A stretch of 64,000 nucleotides of DNA from an uncultured Clostridia bacterium (GCA_944392335.1 CALXWJ010000012.1:55029-119028), one strand, 5' to 3'. Shown: positions 44,466-53,816, numbered from the stretch's first letter. Notes: generated by a model from the letters alone, not told the origin. Translations and numbers: made by a program.

Positions 44466-45638
44466 ATGGATATAAAACAAAAGTCATTACAAAAACATTA
44501 TGATTGGAAAGGAAAAATTGAAGTTATATCAAGGACGCCGGTTGAAAACAGTGAAGATTTGTCTTTGGCATATACTCCCGGAGTAGCAGAGCCGTGCATG
44601 GCTATTCATAATGATATCGATAAATCTTATGAACTTACGAGAAGATGGAATCTTGTTGCCGTAGTTACTGACGGGACGGCGGTTTTGGGGCTGGGAGACA
44701 TAGGTCCTGAGGCAGGCATGCCGGTTATGGAGGGAAAGTGTGTGCTTTTTAAAGAATTTGCAGATGTTGATGCTTTCCCGCTTTGTATTAAGTCAAAGGA
44801 TACAGATGAAATCGTAAAAACAATTTATAACATATCGGGAAGCTTCGGCGGAATCAACTTGGAAGACATTGCAGCACCGAGATGTTTTGAAATTGAAAAA
44901 AAATTAAAGCAAATATGTGATATACCTGTATTTCATGATGATCAGCACGGGACTGCGGTAGTGGTTGCGGCAGCGCTTATAAATGCTTTAAAGGTGGTTA
45001 AAAAAGATATGGACACTGCAAAAGTTGTTATTAACGGTGCAGGTTCTGCCGGTATCGCGATCGCAAATCATTTATTAAGATTAGGTGTTAAAAATATGAT
45101 AATGTGTGATAAATTCGGTATTATTTGCGAAGGCATGAATGATTTGTCACAAGCACATAAAGAAATGAGTTTAAAGACAAATAGGGAAAAAATTACAGGA
45201 AATCTTGCTGATGCAATGAAAGGTTCAGATGTATTTATCGGAGTTTCGGCGCCGGATGTTGTGTCAAAAGAAATGGTAAGTTCGATGAACGAGGGGGCAA
45301 TAGTATTTTCAATGGCAAATCCGGTACCGGAAATTATGCCTGATCTTGCGCTTGAGGCAGGAGCCGCCGTTGTGGGTACGGGAAGATCGGATTTTGCAAA
45401 TCAGATAAATAATGTTTTGGCATTTCCGGGTATATTCCGCGGGGCGCTGGATGTAAGGGCTAAGGATATCAACGAAGAAATGAAAATGGCTGCGTCATAT
45501 GCAATAGCTTCGCTCATATCGGATGAGGAGCTGAGTGCGGATTACATTATACCTAAGGCTTTTGATAAGAGGGTAGGAGCTGCTGTTGCAAAAGCCGTTT
45601 CCGAAGCATGTATAAAGAGCGGAGCGGCGCGCATATAA
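44466..45638 (+). CDS. Malic enzyme (NAD(P)-dependent malate dehydrogenase, decarboxylating)
   Basis: It oxidatively decarboxylates malate to pyruvate and CO2. The 390-residue bacterial short form has AYTPGVAEPC, VTDGTAVLGLGDIGPEAGMP with the catalytic Tyr/Lys region (MEGKCVLFKEFADVDAF), GINLEDIAAPRCFEIE and VFHDDQHGTAVV for the metal site, and INGAGSAGIAIANHLLRLG for the dinucleotide. The conserved ending has FPGIFRGALDVRA. GGGAGGAAAG precedes the ATG. It probably supplies pyruvate for PFL. Cofactor preference cannot be read by eye, so no symbol is given. Confidence 0.95.
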   Translation: MDIKQKSLQKHYDWKGKIEVISRTPVENSEDLSLAYTPGVAEPCMAIHNDIDKSYELTRRWNLVAVVTDGTAVLGLGDIGPEAGMPVMEGKCVLFKEFADVDAFPLCIKSKDTDEIVKTIYNISGSFGGINLEDIAAPRCFEIEKKLKQICDIPVFHDDQHGTAVVVAAALINALKVVKKDMDTAKVVINGAGSAGIAIANHLLRLGVKNMIMCDKFGIICEGMNDLSQAHKEMSLKTNREKITGNLADAMKGSDVFIGVSAPDVVSKEMVSSMNEGAIVFSMANPVPEIMPDLALEAGAAVVGTGRSDFANQINNVLAFPGIFRGALDVRAKDINEEMKMAASYAIASLISDEELSADYIIPKAFDKRVGAAVAKAVSEACIKSGAARI

Positions 45639-45798
45639 TTCGTTATAGTATTTATATTATGTATGCTTTATTTTTACGGCACAAGCAGGTTATCCTGCTG
45701 TAAATGTTAAATGACTGGGGTGTTGCCCCCTTATCAAATTATTGGTTGATATTATTTGTATTTTAAAATAATAAACCAAAACAGAAAGGATGAAAAAA

Positions 45799-47415
45799 AT
45801 GAAAAATATTTATCAAGGGTCTGTCTGCTACAAAGATTTTAAGGATATGATAAACGGTACTTGTGCTCAGTGGAGCGATAATACTCTGTTTAAATATAAC
45901 AGAGACGGAAAAAAATTTGAGATCACATTTAAGGCATTTAAAAAAGATGTTGAAGCTGTCGGATCTTATTTGATGTATCATGGCTTCAAAGGTAAGAAGA
46001 TAGCAATTGTTGGAGAAAACAGCTATGAATGGATTGTTACCTATTTTGCCGTAGCTAACAGCGGTAATATAGTATTGCCTATCGATAAAGAGCTTACACC
46101 TGTGGAAATCAATGCTCTTCTTATCAGAAGTGAAACGGATTTATTAATACATTCCAAGTCAAAACAAAAAACTGCTGATGAAATAGTGAATATCGGGGAA
46201 TACAACGGAAGTATGTCATCTTTTACGAAATTTGACGATATTTGCGCAGAAGGAAAAGAAATAATAACAAATGGGTTTAAGGATTATATGGATTATACAA
46301 TAGACCCTGAAGCTCTTTGCGCCATAATATACACATCGGGGACGACAGGCGATCCCAAGGGAGTAATGTTAAGCCAAAAAAATCTTGTTATGGACGCGTA
46401 TTTAAGTATTTCCTGCATGAAAATACCGCGAGATACCGTTTTGATACTGCCTTTAAACCATACATTTGGTTTTATGGCGGGTTTGCTGTGCCAGATATGG
46501 ATGGGATACAGTGTATTTATCAATGACAGCTTAAAAACCGTGCTGAAGGATATACAGGAAGCAAAGCCGGGACATGTTTCTATGGTGCCGCTTTTTGTTG
46601 AAAAAATATATAAAAATATTTGGAGAACCGCGGAAAAGCAAGGAAAGGCAGATATGCTGAGAAAAGCTATAAAAGTCAGCAATGCTTTGCGCAAGGTTGG
46701 CATAGACGTACGAAGGAAATTGTTTAAATCGGTTATAGACGGTCTGGGAGGAAATCTTGAAATGATCATATCGGGAGGCGCTCCCATAGCGGATGAATAT
46801 ATGAAATGTTTTGATGATTTCGGTATTATGATCATAAACGGTTACGGTATAACCGAGTGTTCGCCTATTGTAGCGCTTAACAGGGTGGATGCAATAAAAT
46901 ACGGAACGGTTGGAAACCCCATACCCGAGGTCCAGGTCAAAATTGTAAACCCTAATGAAAACGGTGAAGGGGAAATATGGGTAAAAGGCGATATTGTAAT
47001 GATGGGTTACTATCATAACGAGGAAGCGACAAATGAAGTGCTCAAGGATGGCTGGTTCAATACAGGCGATATGGGTAAAATAACAGACGGAAATTATATT
47101 GCAATTACCGGCAGAAAGAAAAATCTTATTATTCTTGCAAATGGTAAAAATGTATATCCCGAAGAGCTTGAGTATTTGATCTCAAGGATTGATAATGTGA
47201 CCGAAGTTCTTGTATATGAAGAAGATAATCAGATCACTGCTGAGATTTATTCGGATGCCGAGGAGGACAGAGAGGCTGTCAGAGAAAGCATTAAGGAAGG
47301 CGTAAAGAATCTTAATCAAACGCTTGCTGCTTATAAACAAATAAGAAAAATCAAATTCAGATCGGTTGAATTTGATAAGACTACAACGAAAAAAATAAAA
47401 AGAAGCTATAAGTAA
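45799..47415 (+). CDS. AMP-binding acyl-CoA synthetase (long-chain fatty-acid-CoA ligase-like)
   Basis: ANL-superfamily enzymes activate a carboxylic acid with ATP, then form a CoA thioester. The 538-residue protein carries IIYTSGTTGDPKGVMLS (P-loop), YGITECSPIVALN, GWFNTGDMG and ITGRKKNLIILANGKNVYPE with the family Asp and Arg. A C-terminal ~100-residue lid domain is present, ending near TTKKIKRSYK with the catalytic Lys region. ATG 45799 lies nine bases after AGAAAGG; ATG 45790 is too close to it. It is monocistronic and ends at a strong terminator. The acyl substrate is unknown; long-chain fatty acid is the usual default. Confidence 0.88.
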   Translation: MKNIYQGSVCYKDFKDMINGTCAQWSDNTLFKYNRDGKKFEITFKAFKKDVEAVGSYLMYHGFKGKKIAIVGENSYEWIVTYFAVANSGNIVLPIDKELTPVEINALLIRSETDLLIHSKSKQKTADEIVNIGEYNGSMSSFTKFDDICAEGKEIITNGFKDYMDYTIDPEALCAIIYTSGTTGDPKGVMLSQKNLVMDAYLSISCMKIPRDTVLILPLNHTFGFMAGLLCQIWMGYSVFINDSLKTVLKDIQEAKPGHVSMVPLFVEKIYKNIWRTAEKQGKADMLRKAIKVSNALRKVGIDVRRKLFKSVIDGLGGNLEMIISGGAPIADEYMKCFDDFGIMIINGYGITECSPIVALNRVDAIKYGTVGNPIPEVQVKIVNPNENGEGEIWVKGDIVMMGYYHNEEATNEVLKDGWFNTGDMGKITDGNYIAITGRKKNLIILANGKNVYPEELEYLISRIDNVTEVLVYEEDNQITAEIYSDAEEDREAVRESIKEGVKNLNQTLAAYKQIRKIKFRSVEFDKTTTKKIKRSYK

Positions 47416-47446
47416 TATATGCATGTCAAATTGAGATTGACATATA

Positions 47447-47475
47447 AAAAATAACGGAAGATCCGTTATTTTTTT
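47447..47475 (+). terminator. Intrinsic terminator of the acyl-CoA synthetase gene
   Basis: ATAACGGA (47451-47458) and TCCGTTAT (47462-47469) form a stem extended by flanking A and T runs, followed by TTTTTT. Just upstream, ATGTCAA..TTGACAT (47423-47443) forms another small hairpin. Confidence 0.9.
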
Positions 47476-47508
47476 GCAAAATAAATTTTAACAAAAGAAG
47501 GGGAAATC

Positions 47509-47958
47509 ATGTACGTTGCGGTAAGTGCTTGTCTTTTAGGGTTATCGTGCAGATATGACGGTAAATCAAAAGAAGATAAAGAAATAATAAAAGCATTAAG
47601 GGGAAAAAACAATATATCCGTTCTTCCGGTATGTCCTGAAATCCTGGGAGGGCTAAAAACGCCGAGAAAACCTTGTGAAAGGAGAAAAGAAGGAGTTTTT
47701 TCCGAAGACGGGACTGATTTTACAAAAAATTATCAAAAAGGTGCACAAGAGGTTTTAAAGCTTTGTAATTTATTTGGCTGCAAAGCTGCTATATTAAAGG
47801 CAAACAGCCCGTCCTGCGGTAATAAAAACATATATGACGGAACGTTTTCAAAACGTTTAACAAAAGGGGAAGGGGTAACAGCTGAATTGCTCAGGAAAAA
47901 TGGTATAAAAATAATAAGTGAGATGGATAATTTTTATGAATTTTTGAAAAATCTATAA
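47509..47958 (+). CDS. DUF523 family protein
   Basis: The 149-residue protein has the DUF523 pattern: SACLLGLSCRYDGKSKED, VLPVCPEILGGLKTPRKPCE, and ILKANSPSCGNKNIYDGTF. Conserved Cys residues probably bind a metal or Fe-S cluster. The biochemical function is not established. AAGGGGAAATC lies before the ATG. It is followed by the pyrophosphatase-like gene 51 bp downstream and may share its transcript. Confidence 0.88.
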   Translation: MYVAVSACLLGLSCRYDGKSKEDKEIIKALRGKNNISVLPVCPEILGGLKTPRKPCERRKEGVFSEDGTDFTKNYQKGAQEVLKLCNLFGCKAAILKANSPSCGNKNIYDGTFSKRLTKGEGVTAELLRKNGIKIISEMDNFYEFLKNL

Positions 47959-48009
47959 GCTTTTTGCAGTAAAAAAAATACAATGTCACGGTTTTGAAGG
48001 TGGAAATAT

Positions 48010-48372
48010 ATGATTGGAGATATTGTTACTGTTATTGTTGATAGACCGCTTGGAAGTTATCATCCGGAATACAAGGATATATATTATTCAATTAACTATG
48101 GCTACATTGAAGGAATTATCGCACCGGACGGAGAGGAACAGGACGCGTACATATTGGGTGTAAATAAACCTGTCGAAAAATTCACCGGTAAAGTCATTGC
48201 AGTAATTCACAGGTTTGATGATGCAGAGGAAAAATGGGTGGTTTGTCCTGAAAATATTTCTTATACCAAAGAAGAAATATGGGCGCAAATTAAATTTCAA
48301 GAACGGTTTTTTCGGTCAGAAATTATAATGCAATTAAAAAGTCGCAGAGTAATTCAGGATATTACAGATTGA
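48010..48372 (+). CDS. Inorganic pyrophosphatase-family protein
   Basis: The 120-residue protein begins GDIVTVIVDRPLGSYHPEY and NYGYIEGI, with an acidic DGEEQDAYILG segment resembling the soluble inorganic pyrophosphatase (family I) signature. It is much shorter than classical PPases (about 170-220 residues) and belongs to the short group common in Clostridia. Phosphate-ester or PPi hydrolysis is likely but not certain. GAAGGTGG precedes the ATG. Confidence 0.7.
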   Translation: MIGDIVTVIVDRPLGSYHPEYKDIYYSINYGYIEGIIAPDGEEQDAYILGVNKPVEKFTGKVIAVIHRFDDAEEKWVVCPENISYTKEEIWAQIKFQERFFRSEIIMQLKSRRVIQDITD

Positions 48373-48398
48373 CACTAAAAATACAAGTGTAATTATTG
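48369..48398 (+). repeat. Direct repeat (left copy) flanking the acetyltransferase segment
   Basis: TTGACA followed by AAAAATACAAGTGTAATTATT recurs at about 49348-49386 as TTGACA..AAAAATACAAGTGTAAATTATT, about 980 bp away. Between the copies lie the acetyltransferase and the DUF1989 fragment. Whether they mark a former insertion is unclear. Confidence 0.6.
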
Positions 48399-48422
48399 AT
48401 AGCAGTTTGGATAGTTTGCGAA

Positions 48423-48451
48423 TTGTATTTATACAGAAAGTGTGATATAAT
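48423..48451 (+). promoter_or_regulatory. Promoter of the acetyltransferase gene
   Basis: TTGTAT (48423-48428) and TATAAT (48446-48451) are 17 bp apart. Transcription would begin near 48458, leaving almost no leader before ATG 48466 but a good one for ATG 48488. Confidence 0.75.
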
Positions 48452-48465
48452 AAAAGTGCTGATAA

Positions 48466-48957
48466 ATGAGCATTAGGAGTGTCAAGTATGGAATTAAAAA
48501 ACTCACAATTAAAGATATAGATTTAATAGAAAAAATAATTGCTGATGCGTTTTCGGGCGAGCCGTGGAATGATAAATGGCAGGATTCAGCTCAGCTCCGT
48601 CAATATATTACAGATGTGGTGGACAACAAAAATTCTCTATCCTTAGGATTGTTTGATAATGATGAGATAATAGGCGTTACTACAGGCAGGATCAAGCATT
48701 GGTTTACAGGCAAGCAGTATTGGATTGATGATCTTGGCATTTTATCTAAAAAACAAGGTTCAGGAGCCGGCACGCGTTTTATATCAATGATAGAAGAATA
48801 TCTAAAAGAAGACGGCGTCAATAAAATAGTTTTACTTACTGAACGCGACTTCCCAGCATATCGTTTTTACGCAAAAAACAGGTTTGTGGATAAGGAAAAT
48901 CGTGTTGTATATGAAAAGGAATTATACAATGAAAAGAGGGAGAATAACGAGACATGA
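48466..48957 (+). CDS. GNAT-family N-acetyltransferase (aminoglycoside 6'-type-like), start uncertain or frameshifted
   Basis: The 163-residue frame has a GNAT fold: KKLTIKDIDLIEKIIADAF, IDDLGILSKKQGSGAGTRFI (acetyl-CoA loop) and KIVLLTERDFPAYRFYAKN. Relatives acetylate small amines or aminoglycosides; the substrate here is unknown. The in-frame ATG 48466 has no ribosome site and lies about 8 bases after the predicted transcript start. A well-placed AGGAG (48475-48479) serves ATG 48488 in another frame, which stops after ten codons. One extra A in the A6 run at 48496-48501 would join them as MELKKLTIKD. So the gene may carry a one-base deletion. Confidence 0.75.
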   Translation: MSIRSVKYGIKKLTIKDIDLIEKIIADAFSGEPWNDKWQDSAQLRQYITDVVDNKNSLSLGLFDNDEIIGVTTGRIKHWFTGKQYWIDDLGILSKKQGSGAGTRFISMIEEYLKEDGVNKIVLLTERDFPAYRFYAKNRFVDKENRVVYEKELYNEKRENNET

Positions 48958-49117
48958 ATATATAATAGACGCTTGCAGCGGCAAAAGTATTGATGTGATC
49001 ACAGGGCAAACAATAACGGTCATTGATCTGGAGGGCGGACAGGTCGTTGATTTTTTTGCAGAGGTATCAGGCGATCTGAATGAATTTCTGTCTACAGGTG
49101 TGGAAATCCACTTGTAA
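48929..49117 (+). pseudogene. N-terminal fragment of a DUF1989 (urea carboxylase-associated family) protein
   Basis: The frame from ATG 48929 reads ACSGKSIDVITGQTITVIDL and EGGQVVDFFAEVSGDLNEFL, then STGVEI. This matches the start of DUF1989 proteins, which normally run ~200 residues. It stops after 62 codons and the rest of the family sequence is not found downstream. It overlaps the end of the acetyltransferase frame. Probably a truncated gene. Confidence 0.65.
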
Positions 49118-49347
49118 TAGACTATTCTTTCAATGTAACAAGCGAGTGCATAGATATTTATCTGCAATATTTTATCGGTGTAACATTAAATTATATAGCC
49201 ACATGGGAAAGTAACTCAAATGGCGAAAGAAATAGTTTTCATAATAGAAAAAAATTTCAGTCGAATATTCCTATTGGAGTACCGACAATAAAATAAGTAT
49301 ATCATATTTTGTTAAAAAATCAATACTGAATAGTAATTTACAGAACA
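49118..49347. other. AT-rich gap without recognisable gene
   Basis: An unbroken 60-codon frame (about 49108-49296) has no start site or family likeness that I recognise. Nothing else stands out before the right-hand direct repeat at 49348. Confidence 0.5.
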
Positions 49348-49386
49348 TTGACAATTCTACAAAAATACAAGTGTAAATTATTATAT
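49348..49386 (+). repeat. Direct repeat (right copy)
   Basis: TTGACAATTCTAC and AAAAATACAAGTGTAAATTATT repeat the sequence at 48369-48398 with a short insertion. Confidence 0.6.
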
Positions 49387-49392
49387 CACAGC

Positions 49393-49421
49393 TTGACTTT
49401 ACGGGCGTTTAGTAATATAAT
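49393..49421 (+). promoter_or_regulatory. Promoter of the methyltransferase gene
   Basis: TTGACT (49393-49398) and TATAAT (49416-49421) are 17 bp apart, 41 bp before the start codon. Confidence 0.85.
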
Positions 49422-49462
49422 AATCTCACAGACAAATCGGGAGTTGTGGAGGAGGATACCAA

Positions 49463-50152
49463 ATGACAGCAGAGGAAAGCAAAAAAATATGGAATCAAAA
49501 TGCGGAATTTTGGGATAATGCTATGGGCGATGATTCCAATGAATTTCATAGAGATGTGGTTCGTCCTAAGGTAACAGAACTTCTATCACCTAATCCTACA
49601 GATTATATTTTGGATGTTGCCTGCGGAAACGGAAATTATTCTGGGTATCTTGCACAGCAAGGTGTTTCAGTAGTTGCTTTTGATTATAGTGAAAATATGA
49701 TTGAATTGGCAAAAAAGCGCCAAGCACAATATGGAAGCAAAATTGAATTTTATGTTGCAGATGCAACGAGCAAAGAAAGCATACTGGCATTACAGCGTTC
49801 CCAACCGTTCACGAAGGCTGTTTCTAATATGGCGATAATGGATATTACAGAGATTGCACCTCTTTTTGAGGCAGTCAATGAACTGCTTGAAACAAATGGA
49901 TTTTTTGTATTTGCGACACAGCATCCTTGTTTTATTACATTAACAGAAAAATATATGACTCCTCACAGTTATTATGGCATTGCCATTGAGGGGCAGCCAA
50001 ATGAACAGCTTTACTATCACCGCTCTATGCAAGACATTTTTAACATCTGTTTTAAGACTGGTTTTGTGATTGATGGATTTTATGAAGAATGCTATAAAAG
50101 CAATAAAGAAATTCCTATGGTAATGATAGTAAGAGCAAAAAAGATAAAATGA
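49463..50152 (+). CDS. Class I SAM-dependent methyltransferase
   Basis: The 229-residue protein has the SAM-binding motifs LDVACGNGNYSGYLAQQG (motif I), VVAFDYSENMIELAKK (motif II) and NMAIMDITEIAP, in a UbiE/COQ5-like arrangement. The substrate cannot be told; small-molecule methylation is likely. GGAGGAGG lies before the ATG. It has its own promoter and a terminator at 50227 and sits between remnants of mobile DNA, so horizontal acquisition is plausible. Confidence 0.85.
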   Translation: MTAEESKKIWNQNAEFWDNAMGDDSNEFHRDVVRPKVTELLSPNPTDYILDVACGNGNYSGYLAQQGVSVVAFDYSENMIELAKKRQAQYGSKIEFYVADATSKESILALQRSQPFTKAVSNMAIMDITEIAPLFEAVNELLETNGFFVFATQHPCFITLTEKYMTPHSYYGIAIEGQPNEQLYYHRSMQDIFNICFKTGFVIDGFYEECYKSNKEIPMVMIVRAKKIK

Positions 50153-50226
50153 ATTTTGCATTAGCTTTTATACTATTTTCGAAAATTCCAATTTATTGAA
50201 CAGATAAAAATTTAATACCAAAATCC

Positions 50227-50262
50227 AGAGCAATCACAACAAAAAAATGATTGCTCTTTTTT
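50227..50262 (+). terminator. Intrinsic terminator of the methyltransferase gene
   Basis: AGAGCAATCA (50227-50236) pairs with TGATTGCTCT (50248-50257), followed by TTTTTT. Confidence 0.9.
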
Positions 50263-50285
50263 GTTATCCGAAAGGAGGGATTTTT

Positions 50286-50772
50286 ATAGCAATTTATCAT
50301 TGCAGTATAAAAATAATCAGCTGAGGCAAAGGAAAATCCGCCGTTGCCGCGGCCGCATACAGAAGCGGCGAAAAGCTGATAAATCAATATTACGGTATCC
50401 ACAAGAAAAAGCGGAACTCACGATTATATTGTTGATGAAAACGGCGAGCGCGTCAAGCTGAAAAACGGGAATTTCAAAACAAAGAAAGTCAATACTGTTG
50501 ATTGGAACGAGCAGGACAAAGCGGAGCTATGGCGGTCAGCGTGGGCGGAGCTTGCAAATAAATATTTAGAACGAACTTTTATTTCCGAGCGCATAGACCA
50601 CTGTTCTTGTGCAAGGCAAGGAATAGACCAAATTCCCTCGATCTATTTAGGAGTTGCCGCAGGTTAAATGGAGCGCAAAGGCATTGAAACCGAGCGGGGA
50701 AACCTAAACCGTGAAATCTCTTTGATAAATAAAATCCTTGCGGAAATCAAGGCGAAAAATTTAATTCTTATC
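50286..50772 (+). pseudogene. Decayed MobA/MobL-family relaxase
   Basis: After AAAGGAGGG the frame reads AIYHCSIKIIS-stop-GKGKSAVAAAAYRSGEKL, the N terminus of MobA/MobL relaxases with the start codon changed to ATA and Arg changed to TGA. A large internal deletion follows. A shifted frame then gives YIVDENGERVKLKNGNFKTK, KVNTVDWNEQDKAELWRSAW and ERIDHCSCARQGIDQIPSIY, then another stop. These are conserved relaxase segments that nick DNA at oriT in mobilisable elements. The gene is dead; it marks a former integrative mobilisable element. Confidence 0.85.
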
Positions 50773-50824
50773 TTATCCTATCATTTCCGAGTAGATAGGA
50801 TTTTTTTATATATGGAGGTAGAAA

Positions 50825-50992
50825 ATGACTAATTAAACAAACACAGCAACAGAGGAATGCCCTATTGTCAGAAAGAAAACAGACAAAACAACCTACATTG
50901 TCAAGCTGCATTTCAGCCAGACAAGCACTCACACAATGCAGTACAAAATCAATTGTTTAATCAAAAACGATATTGAAAAAATGCAGAAATAA
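50825..50992 (+). pseudogene. TnpW-family transposon-encoded protein with nonsense codon
   Basis: After GGAGG the ATG frame reads MTN-stop-TNTATEECPIVRKKTDKT then TYIVKLHFSQTSTHTMQYKI, like the small TnpW proteins of Tn1549/Tn4451-type elements. The fourth codon is TAA, so the product is not made. Together with the relaxase remnant it records the same lost element. Confidence 0.7.
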
Positions 50993-51113
50993 AAATTTTT
51001 TTAAAAATGATGAAAAAGTCTTTGACAAATGGTTGCGGGAATATAATTATATAAGTTTTTATACTTCCTTTTCATATATTTTGTTTTTTTATGATATAAT
51101 TATAGGGCAAACC

Positions 51114-51309
51114 ACAATATATAGTGAATTTAATAATGTTATATAGCTCATATTGTGTATATATTGATTTATTATATATAATATATGAAAAAAATACAGA
51201 TGTATTATGTGTATTATGCATAAAATTATAAAATATTATTTATTAATGTTGACAAAAGGGGAAATATAAGATATAATCTAATTACTCAATGAAAATCACT
51301 ATATATTGT
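51114..51309. promoter_or_regulatory. Inverted pair of a 14-bp motif around the pflB promoter
   Basis: ACAATATATAGTGA at 51114-51127 recurs as its exact reverse complement TCACTATATATTGT at 51296-51309. One site is about 120 bp upstream of the promoter and one about 20 bp downstream of the −10 box. This looks like a two-site operator for looping or control by an anaerobic or metabolic regulator. I do not recognise the motif. The sequence between is very AT-rich. Confidence 0.55.
51249..51277 (+). promoter_or_regulatory. pflB promoter (consensus)
   Basis: TTGACA (51249-51254) and TATAAT (51272-51277) are 17 bp apart. The 5' leader is about 155 bases. Confidence 0.92.
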
Positions 51310-51440
51310 ATCTGTAACAATATGTTTACATATATATGATATTTTATTTCAGTTTTATAGTCTGACACATGGTTAGCAATAGCTAACTGAGTGCGCTATA
51401 AAGCTGTTGATGCAAAAATTAAAGACAGGAGGAATGAAGA

Positions 51441-53693
51441 ATGAAAGAATTTGCTCAATGGAATGGCTTTGAAGGGAGAATATGGAAAGAAGAGATCAAT
51501 GTGAGGGATTTTATTCAGAAGAATTATACGCCATATGACGGTGATCAATCTTTTCTTGAAGACCCTACGGAAAACACAAAAAAGTTATGGGAAAAACTCA
51601 GTGAGCTGCAAAAAGAAGAACGAGCAAAAGGCGGAGTTTTGGATATGGATACAGATATTGTATCAACTCTTACTTCACATAAAGCAGGATATATTTGCGA
51701 AGAGTTAAAAGAAGCTGAAAAGATTGTAGGATTGCAGACTGACAAACCTTTAAAGAGAGCTTTTATGCCTTTCGGCGGAATAAAAATGGCTGAACAAGCC
51801 TGTGAAACAAACGGTTATACACCTGATCCCAAGCTGCACAAAATATTTACGGAATATTGCCGTACACATAATGAAGGTGTATTTGATGCATACACTCCCG
51901 AAATGAAGAAAGCAAGACATAATAAGATAATTACAGGACTTCCCGATACCTACGGACGGGGAAGAATAGTCGGAGATTACAGAAGAGTTGCATTATACGG
52001 GATCGATTTTCTTATAGAGGAAAAACAGAAGGATTTTGAAAATTGCGGCGACGGAACAATGACGGATGATGTAATACGTCTTCGTGAAGAAATTGCAAAG
52101 CAGATAAAGGCTTTAAAAGGCATGAAAGAAATGGCACAAATTTACGGTTATGATATTTCCGGGCCCGCAAAAAATGCGCATGAAGCTGTCCAGTGGCTGT
52201 ATTTTGGGTATCTTGCCGCTATAAAAACACAAAACGGCGCGGCAATGAGTATAGGAAGGATATCAACATTTCTTGACATATATATTGAACGTGACTTAAA
52301 AAACGGAACGATCAGCGAATCGCAGGCACAGGAGCTTATAGATCATCTTGTTATGAAACTCCGTATGGTAAAATTTGCAAGGATCCCGTCATATAATCAA
52401 TTGTTTTCGGGCGATCCGGTATGGGCTACCCTTGAGGTCGGCGGTATCGGTGTTGACGGCAGAAGCATGGTTACAAAAAATGATTATAGGTTTTTGCATA
52501 CACTTGAAAATATGGGACCGTCTCCCGAACCGAATCTGACGGTGCTTTACTCATCGGCGCTTCCGGATAACTTTAAAAAGTATGCATCCTATATATCAAT
52601 CAAAACAAGCTCAATTCAATATGAAAATGATGACGTTATGAAACCGGTATGGGGTGATGATTATTCAATTTGCTGCTGCGTTTCTGCAACTCAGACAGGT
52701 AAGGAAATGCAGTTTTTCGGAGCCAGAGCAAATCTTGCAAAATGCTTGCTGTATGCAATAAACGGCGGGGTCGACTTAAAGACAAGAGAACAGGTGGGGC
52801 CTGCATATGTACCGATCACTTCCGAATATCTGGATTATGATGAAGTTATCAAAAAGTATCTTGCAATGATGGACTGGCTTGCCGGTTTATATGTTAACAC
52901 ATTGAACCTTATACAGTATATGCATGATAAATATTATTATGAGGCGGCGGAAATGGCATTGATAGATACAGATGTCAGAAGGACTTTTGCAACGGGTATT
53001 GCCGGATTTTCGCACGTTGTTGATTCACTAAGTGCAATTAAATATGCAAAGGTAAAGGTTATAAGGGATGAAACGGGAATGGCTGTTGATTATGAAACAC
53101 AGGGGGATTTCCCGCGTTACGGAAACGATGATGACCGTGCCGATGATATTGCGGTTTGGCTTTTAAAAACTTTCCTTGATATGATAAAGAAACGTCATAC
53201 CTACAGAAATTCCGAAGCAACTACGTCAATTCTTACCATAACATCGAATGTTGTTTACGGAAAGGCTACGGGCTCAATGCCTGACGGAAGAAGAGCGGGA
53301 ACGCCGCTGTCACCGGGGGCAAATCCGAGTTACGGTGCTGAAAAAAGCGGATTGCTTGCATCTTTAAATTCTGTTGCGAAGCTTCCTTATGAGTGGGCGT
53401 TGGACGGAATATCAAATACCCAGACACTGAATCCTGACGCGTTGGGACACAGTGAAGAAGAAAGAATAGATAATCTTGTTAATGTCCTTGACGGATATTT
53501 TGATCAGGGAGCACATCATTTGAATGTAAATGTATTTGGTACAGATAAACTTATAGACGCTATGGAACATCCCGAAAAAGAAGAATACGCAAACTTTACG
53601 ATAAGGGTATCGGGATATGCCGTTAAGTTTATTGATTTAACTGAAGAACAGCAAAGAGATGTTATAGCACGTACATGCCATACAAGAATGTAA
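51441..53693 (+). CDS. pflB: Formate acetyltransferase (pyruvate formate-lyase)
   Basis: This glycyl-radical enzyme converts pyruvate and CoA to acetyl-CoA and formate under anaerobic conditions. The 750-residue protein has the catalytic cysteine pair in [15 protein letters not shown] and the glycyl-radical motif [12 protein letters not shown] about 28 residues from the C terminus, which ends HTRM as in classical PFL. GGAGG lies ten bases before the ATG. It has a consensus promoter, a long leader and possible operator sites, so regulation by oxygen or carbon state is likely. The activase gene follows at 53817. Confidence 0.97.
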   Translation: MKEFAQWNGFEGRIWKEEINVRDFIQKNYTPYDGDQSFLEDPTENTKKLWEKLSELQKEERAKGGVLDMDTDIVSTLTSHKAGYICEELKEAEKIVGLQTDKPLKRAFMPFGGIKMAEQACETNGYTPDPKLHKIFTEYCRTHNEGVFDAYTPEMKKARHNKIITGLPDTYGRGRIVGDYRRVALYGIDFLIEEKQKDFENCGDGTMTDDVIRLREEIAKQIKALKGMKEMAQIYGYDISGPAKNAHEAVQWLYFGYLAAIKTQNGAAMSIGRISTFLDIYIERDLKNGTISESQAQELIDHLVMKLRMVKFARIPSYNQLFSGDPVWATLEVGGIGVDGRSMVTKNDYRFLHTLENMGPSPEPNLTVLYSSALPDNFKKYASYISIKTSSIQYENDDVMKPVWGDDYSICCCVSATQTGKEMQFFGARANLAKCLLYAINGGVDLKTREQVGPAYVPITSEYLDYDEVIKKYLAMMDWLAGLYVNTLNLIQYMHDKYYYEAAEMALIDTDVRRTFATGIAGFSHVVDSLSAIKYAKVKVIRDETGMAVDYETQGDFPRYGNDDDRADDIAVWLLKTFLDMIKKRHTYRNSEATTSILTITSNVVYGKATGSMPDGRRAGTPLSPGANPSYGAEKSGLLASLNSVAKLPYEWALDGISNTQTLNPDALGHSEEERIDNLVNVLDGYFDQGAHHLNVNVFGTDKLIDAMEHPEKEEYANFTIRVSGYAVKFIDLTEEQQRDVIARTCHTRM

Positions 53694-53816
53694 GGCAAAT
53701 TGTTGTGATCATATAAGGTATATATCCGGGCTTTTCAAAAATATGAATCATGGGTATTTGTTCATTGTTTTCTGCTGTGAAAGATCTAACTGACAAAAAG
53801 AGAGGATGATGGACTT

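Noticed and set aside
45680..45725. Hairpins AGCAGG-TTAT-CCTGCT and GGGG/CCCC as another R1 copy
   Set aside because: Lacks the TGTAATCAG block and the CTTGTCC stem; only a generic hairpin after the malic enzyme gene.
49108..49296. 60-codon open frame after the DUF1989 fragment
   Set aside because: No start site, no family likeness, AT-rich background.
50261..50461. 66-codon frame in the relaxase remnant
   Set aside because: It is in a different frame from the MobA/MobL similarity and lies over pseudogene sequence.
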